DNA from: Candidatus Nitrosopumilus sp.
GTDB taxonomy: Archaea; Thermoproteota; Nitrososphaeria; Nitrososphaerales; Nitrosopumilaceae
Assembly: GCA_016125975.1 (NCBI GenBank)
Contig: JAEFCZ010000026.1
Coordinates: 1-64,000 of the forward strand
Direction: 5' to 3'
DNA length: 64,000 nt
In this document: piece by piece, positions 62,026 through 64,000 of the stretch
Numbering within the stretch: the first letter of the stretch is position 1
How the letters are laid out: every line of letters starts with the position of its first letter
Notes under the pieces: model-generated
What the model was told of the DNA's origin: nothing
What the model saw: the letters and a program-made list of their open reading frames with translations, nothing else
Databases searched by the model: none
Position numbers and translations under genes: made by a program

Positions 62026-62604
62026 ATGAGTCAACCTGAGCCTGCCTTAATGAAATATGAGCGTGAACGGATTGTTCTAGAACATATCAAAGAAAACCCC
62101 GAACTACATCATAATGCACTCTTGAAGCATATTGTCCCAAAATTTATGGCAAAAACTACTTTTGAAAAAACCCGTGATTCTCTTATTGAAAAAGAAATCA
62201 TTTTTGTAACCTCCAAAAGTAATATGAAATTTTATCGTTTAACTGAAAACTATGAGCACAAATCAGCACAACATATTGAACAAACGACAAACAACTCTTT
62301 TCATGATGTCAAATCCCAAATAAAACGATTAGAAACTGATTTTCCTCATAAAGACATAGATGAAAAAATAATTATTTCAAATTCTCTTTTGAAACTATTA
62401 CTTCAAACAGATAATGGTTTTACAATTTTAGATTCTCTAAAAAATCCAAAAAAGACTTTGTATCGAGATGAACATTTAATCATTCAACAGTTAATTTTCA
62501 AAGTTTTTGAAATAATTCGTAATGATAATGATTCTGAATTATTACTTCCCACAATTCTTAGTTTTTTGGGTGTTATTGTCCCAAAAAATTCATCAGATAC
62601 ATAG
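62026..62604 (+). CDS. Winged-helix DNA-binding-like protein
   Basis: ERIVLEHIKENPELHHNALLKHIVPKFMAKTTFEKTRDSLIEKEIIFVTSKSNMKFYRLT. Confidence 0.7.
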   Translation: MSQPEPALMKYERERIVLEHIKENPELHHNALLKHIVPKFMAKTTFEKTRDSLIEKEIIFVTSKSNMKFYRLTENYEHKSAQHIEQTTNNSFHDVKSQIKRLETDFPHKDIDEKIIISNSLLKLLLQTDNGFTILDSLKNPKKTLYRDEHLIIQQLIFKVFEIIRNDNDSELLLPTILSFLGVIVPKNSSDT

Positions 62605-62647
62605 TATATTCTTTAGTTATTTATTCAGGTAAATTTTATCCTATTTC

Positions 62648-62875
62648 ATGGGATTACTATATACCAAATTTTACATGGATTTTGATGAAAGTGATTGGAA
62701 TCAAATATCTAATAATCCAATTATTTTTCAAACCAAAAAAGAAAATGTATCTTTGGAGATAGATGATGCTTCTCATAACTTTTACAAATTAAATTTCAAA
62801 AAAGGTGGCAAGATTCAGATGTTTCGAGTGACTGGAAGATTTAGACTCACTTGGGATGATGAAGATGTTCTATAA
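62648..62875 (+). CDS. Hypothetical protein
   Basis: 75 aa ORF. Confidence 0.5.
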   Translation: MGLLYTKFYMDFDESDWNQISNNPIIFQTKKENVSLEIDDASHNFYKLNFKKGGKIQMFRVTGRFRLTWDDEDVL

Positions 62876-62909
62876 CTAAAATTATAATGGGCTGTTTCTA
62901 AATTACTTT

Positions 62910-63140
62910 ATGTCCTTAAATGAACAAGTTTCTAAAATCTTAGAAAACTTTGATAATGCTTCTTCAATTGAGATTGTTGACGTTTTAAAGCAAATTCGGC
63001 CTCAGTTTAAGAGTAATTTGACATCTGAATACCTTGATGGAAAAATCCAGAAAATTTTAGATGTTGATGATGAATCAGAAAAAAAGAAACAATGTAAAGC
63101 ATTAATCCCTTACCTGAATTGGTATTTGCAAGGAATTTAG
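62910..63140 (+). CDS. Hypothetical protein
   Basis: 76 aa ORF. Confidence 0.5.
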   Translation: MSLNEQVSKILENFDNASSIEIVDVLKQIRPQFKSNLTSEYLDGKIQKILDVDDESEKKKQCKALIPYLNWYLQGI

Positions 63141-63142
63141 AA

Positions 63143-63568
63143 TTATTCTGAATATTCCTTTATTTTCTTAATAGCTGTTTTTATGATTTCTAAATCCTTT
63201 TGTGCTTCTGCCATATCCCCAACAACCTTCACAAAATACTCGTGTCCAGTATCTTGTGCTTTGTTTATATCTGATTCATAACACATGAGTGCCTTTTCAA
63301 AAAATGGAATCTCATCACTTAAGCTTTTTACAGCTTGAATGTCGTTAATGCTGTTTTGAATTTTTTCAATTACTTGATCAATTTTTGGAACTGTTTTCAT
63401 TGCTTGTTGATTTAAAACAGATGCAAACATTGCAGCAGAATCTTTTAACTCAGGACTATTTGCAATGGTTCTTAATCTTTTTCGATAATGTGATAATGAT
63501 TTTAAGAGAATCTCATATCCTCCTTCATCTTTTAGAAAAATTGCCCCCATCCACACTTTCTCAGTCAT
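63143..63568 (-). CDS. Hypothetical helical protein
   Basis: 141 aa ORF. Confidence 0.6.
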   Translation of the reverse strand: MTEKVWMGAIFLKDEGGYEILLKSLSHYRKRLRTIANSPELKDSAAMFASVLNQQAMKTVPKIDQVIEKIQNSINDIQAVKSLSDEIPFFEKALMCYESDINKAQDTGHEYFVKVVGDMAEAQKDLEIIKTAIKKIKEYSE

Positions 63569-63646
63569 TTACCAAATTCTAATCAATGTGCTATAATTTA
63601 GTTGCCACACAAACTCTGTTTGAATTACTATTTCATTTCTTGAAAA

Positions 63647-63877
63647 TTATTCTTTATACTCAAAATTTTCTTGAATTGGAGGTTGGTTTCTATTAATGAG
63701 ATATAGTAAAACTCCTGCTACTGTAACTCCGATTCCACTAAGACCCACAAATGTTCCTGTATTTTTGATTAGCCTCAATGTGGGTTCAGTTTGACCTAAT
63801 TCAATTGAATAAAACATGACTAATCCTACTAAAAACATCGCTCCACCTATGCAGATCATTAGGATCTCTGTTTTCAC
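63647..63877 (-). CDS. Two-TM membrane protein
   Basis: 76 aa with two hydrophobic segments. Confidence 0.55.
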   Translation of the reverse strand: MKTEILMICIGGAMFLVGLVMFYSIELGQTEPTLRLIKNTGTFVGLSGIGVTVAGVLLYLINRNQPPIQENFEYKE

Positions 63878-64000
63878 AATTTTGTGTGCCTTTTCTAATT
63901 AATAAATCACCTAAAATTTATGCATGGGTAAATTTTTTTTAAAAAGTTATTTTTACTAGACTAGAACAAAATTAACCAAAGATGAATACGGTATGCAACA

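Overview
AT-rich archaeal chromosome segment. Gene content (CdvA, proteasome beta subunit, EF-2, FEN-1, tandem-domain ThyX-like protein, futalosine-pathway menaquinone genes, many small zinc-ribbon proteins) fits an ammonia-oxidising thaumarchaeote (Nitrosopumilus-like). Most of the window is ordinary core genome. The exception is a ~10.4 kb genomic island at about 4.46-14.94 kb, directly after argS. It is bounded by a 16-bp direct repeat (TTGGCGTGCAAACCAA) and all its main ORFs are on the + strand. It carries a decayed tyrosine integrase, an uncharacterised helical-protein/PIN-like pair, a beta-CASP RNase-J-like enzyme, a truncated Type IIG restriction N-terminus, HicBA, a GHKL-ATPase plus partner-protein pair preceded by GATCACA repeats, and a HEPN-domain gene split by one in-frame TGA. 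The GHKL-ATPase/partner cassette (11363-13473) and the PIN-like cassette (5714-7391) are the best candidates for undescribed defence or toxin systems. Other observations are a ~100-nt three-way-junction RNA candidate (16838-16937), a permuted duplication of the fusA 3' tail (60964-61167), and several pseudogenes with in-frame stops or a 74-bp duplication. All calls come from reading the sequence and supplied translations; no database search was run.
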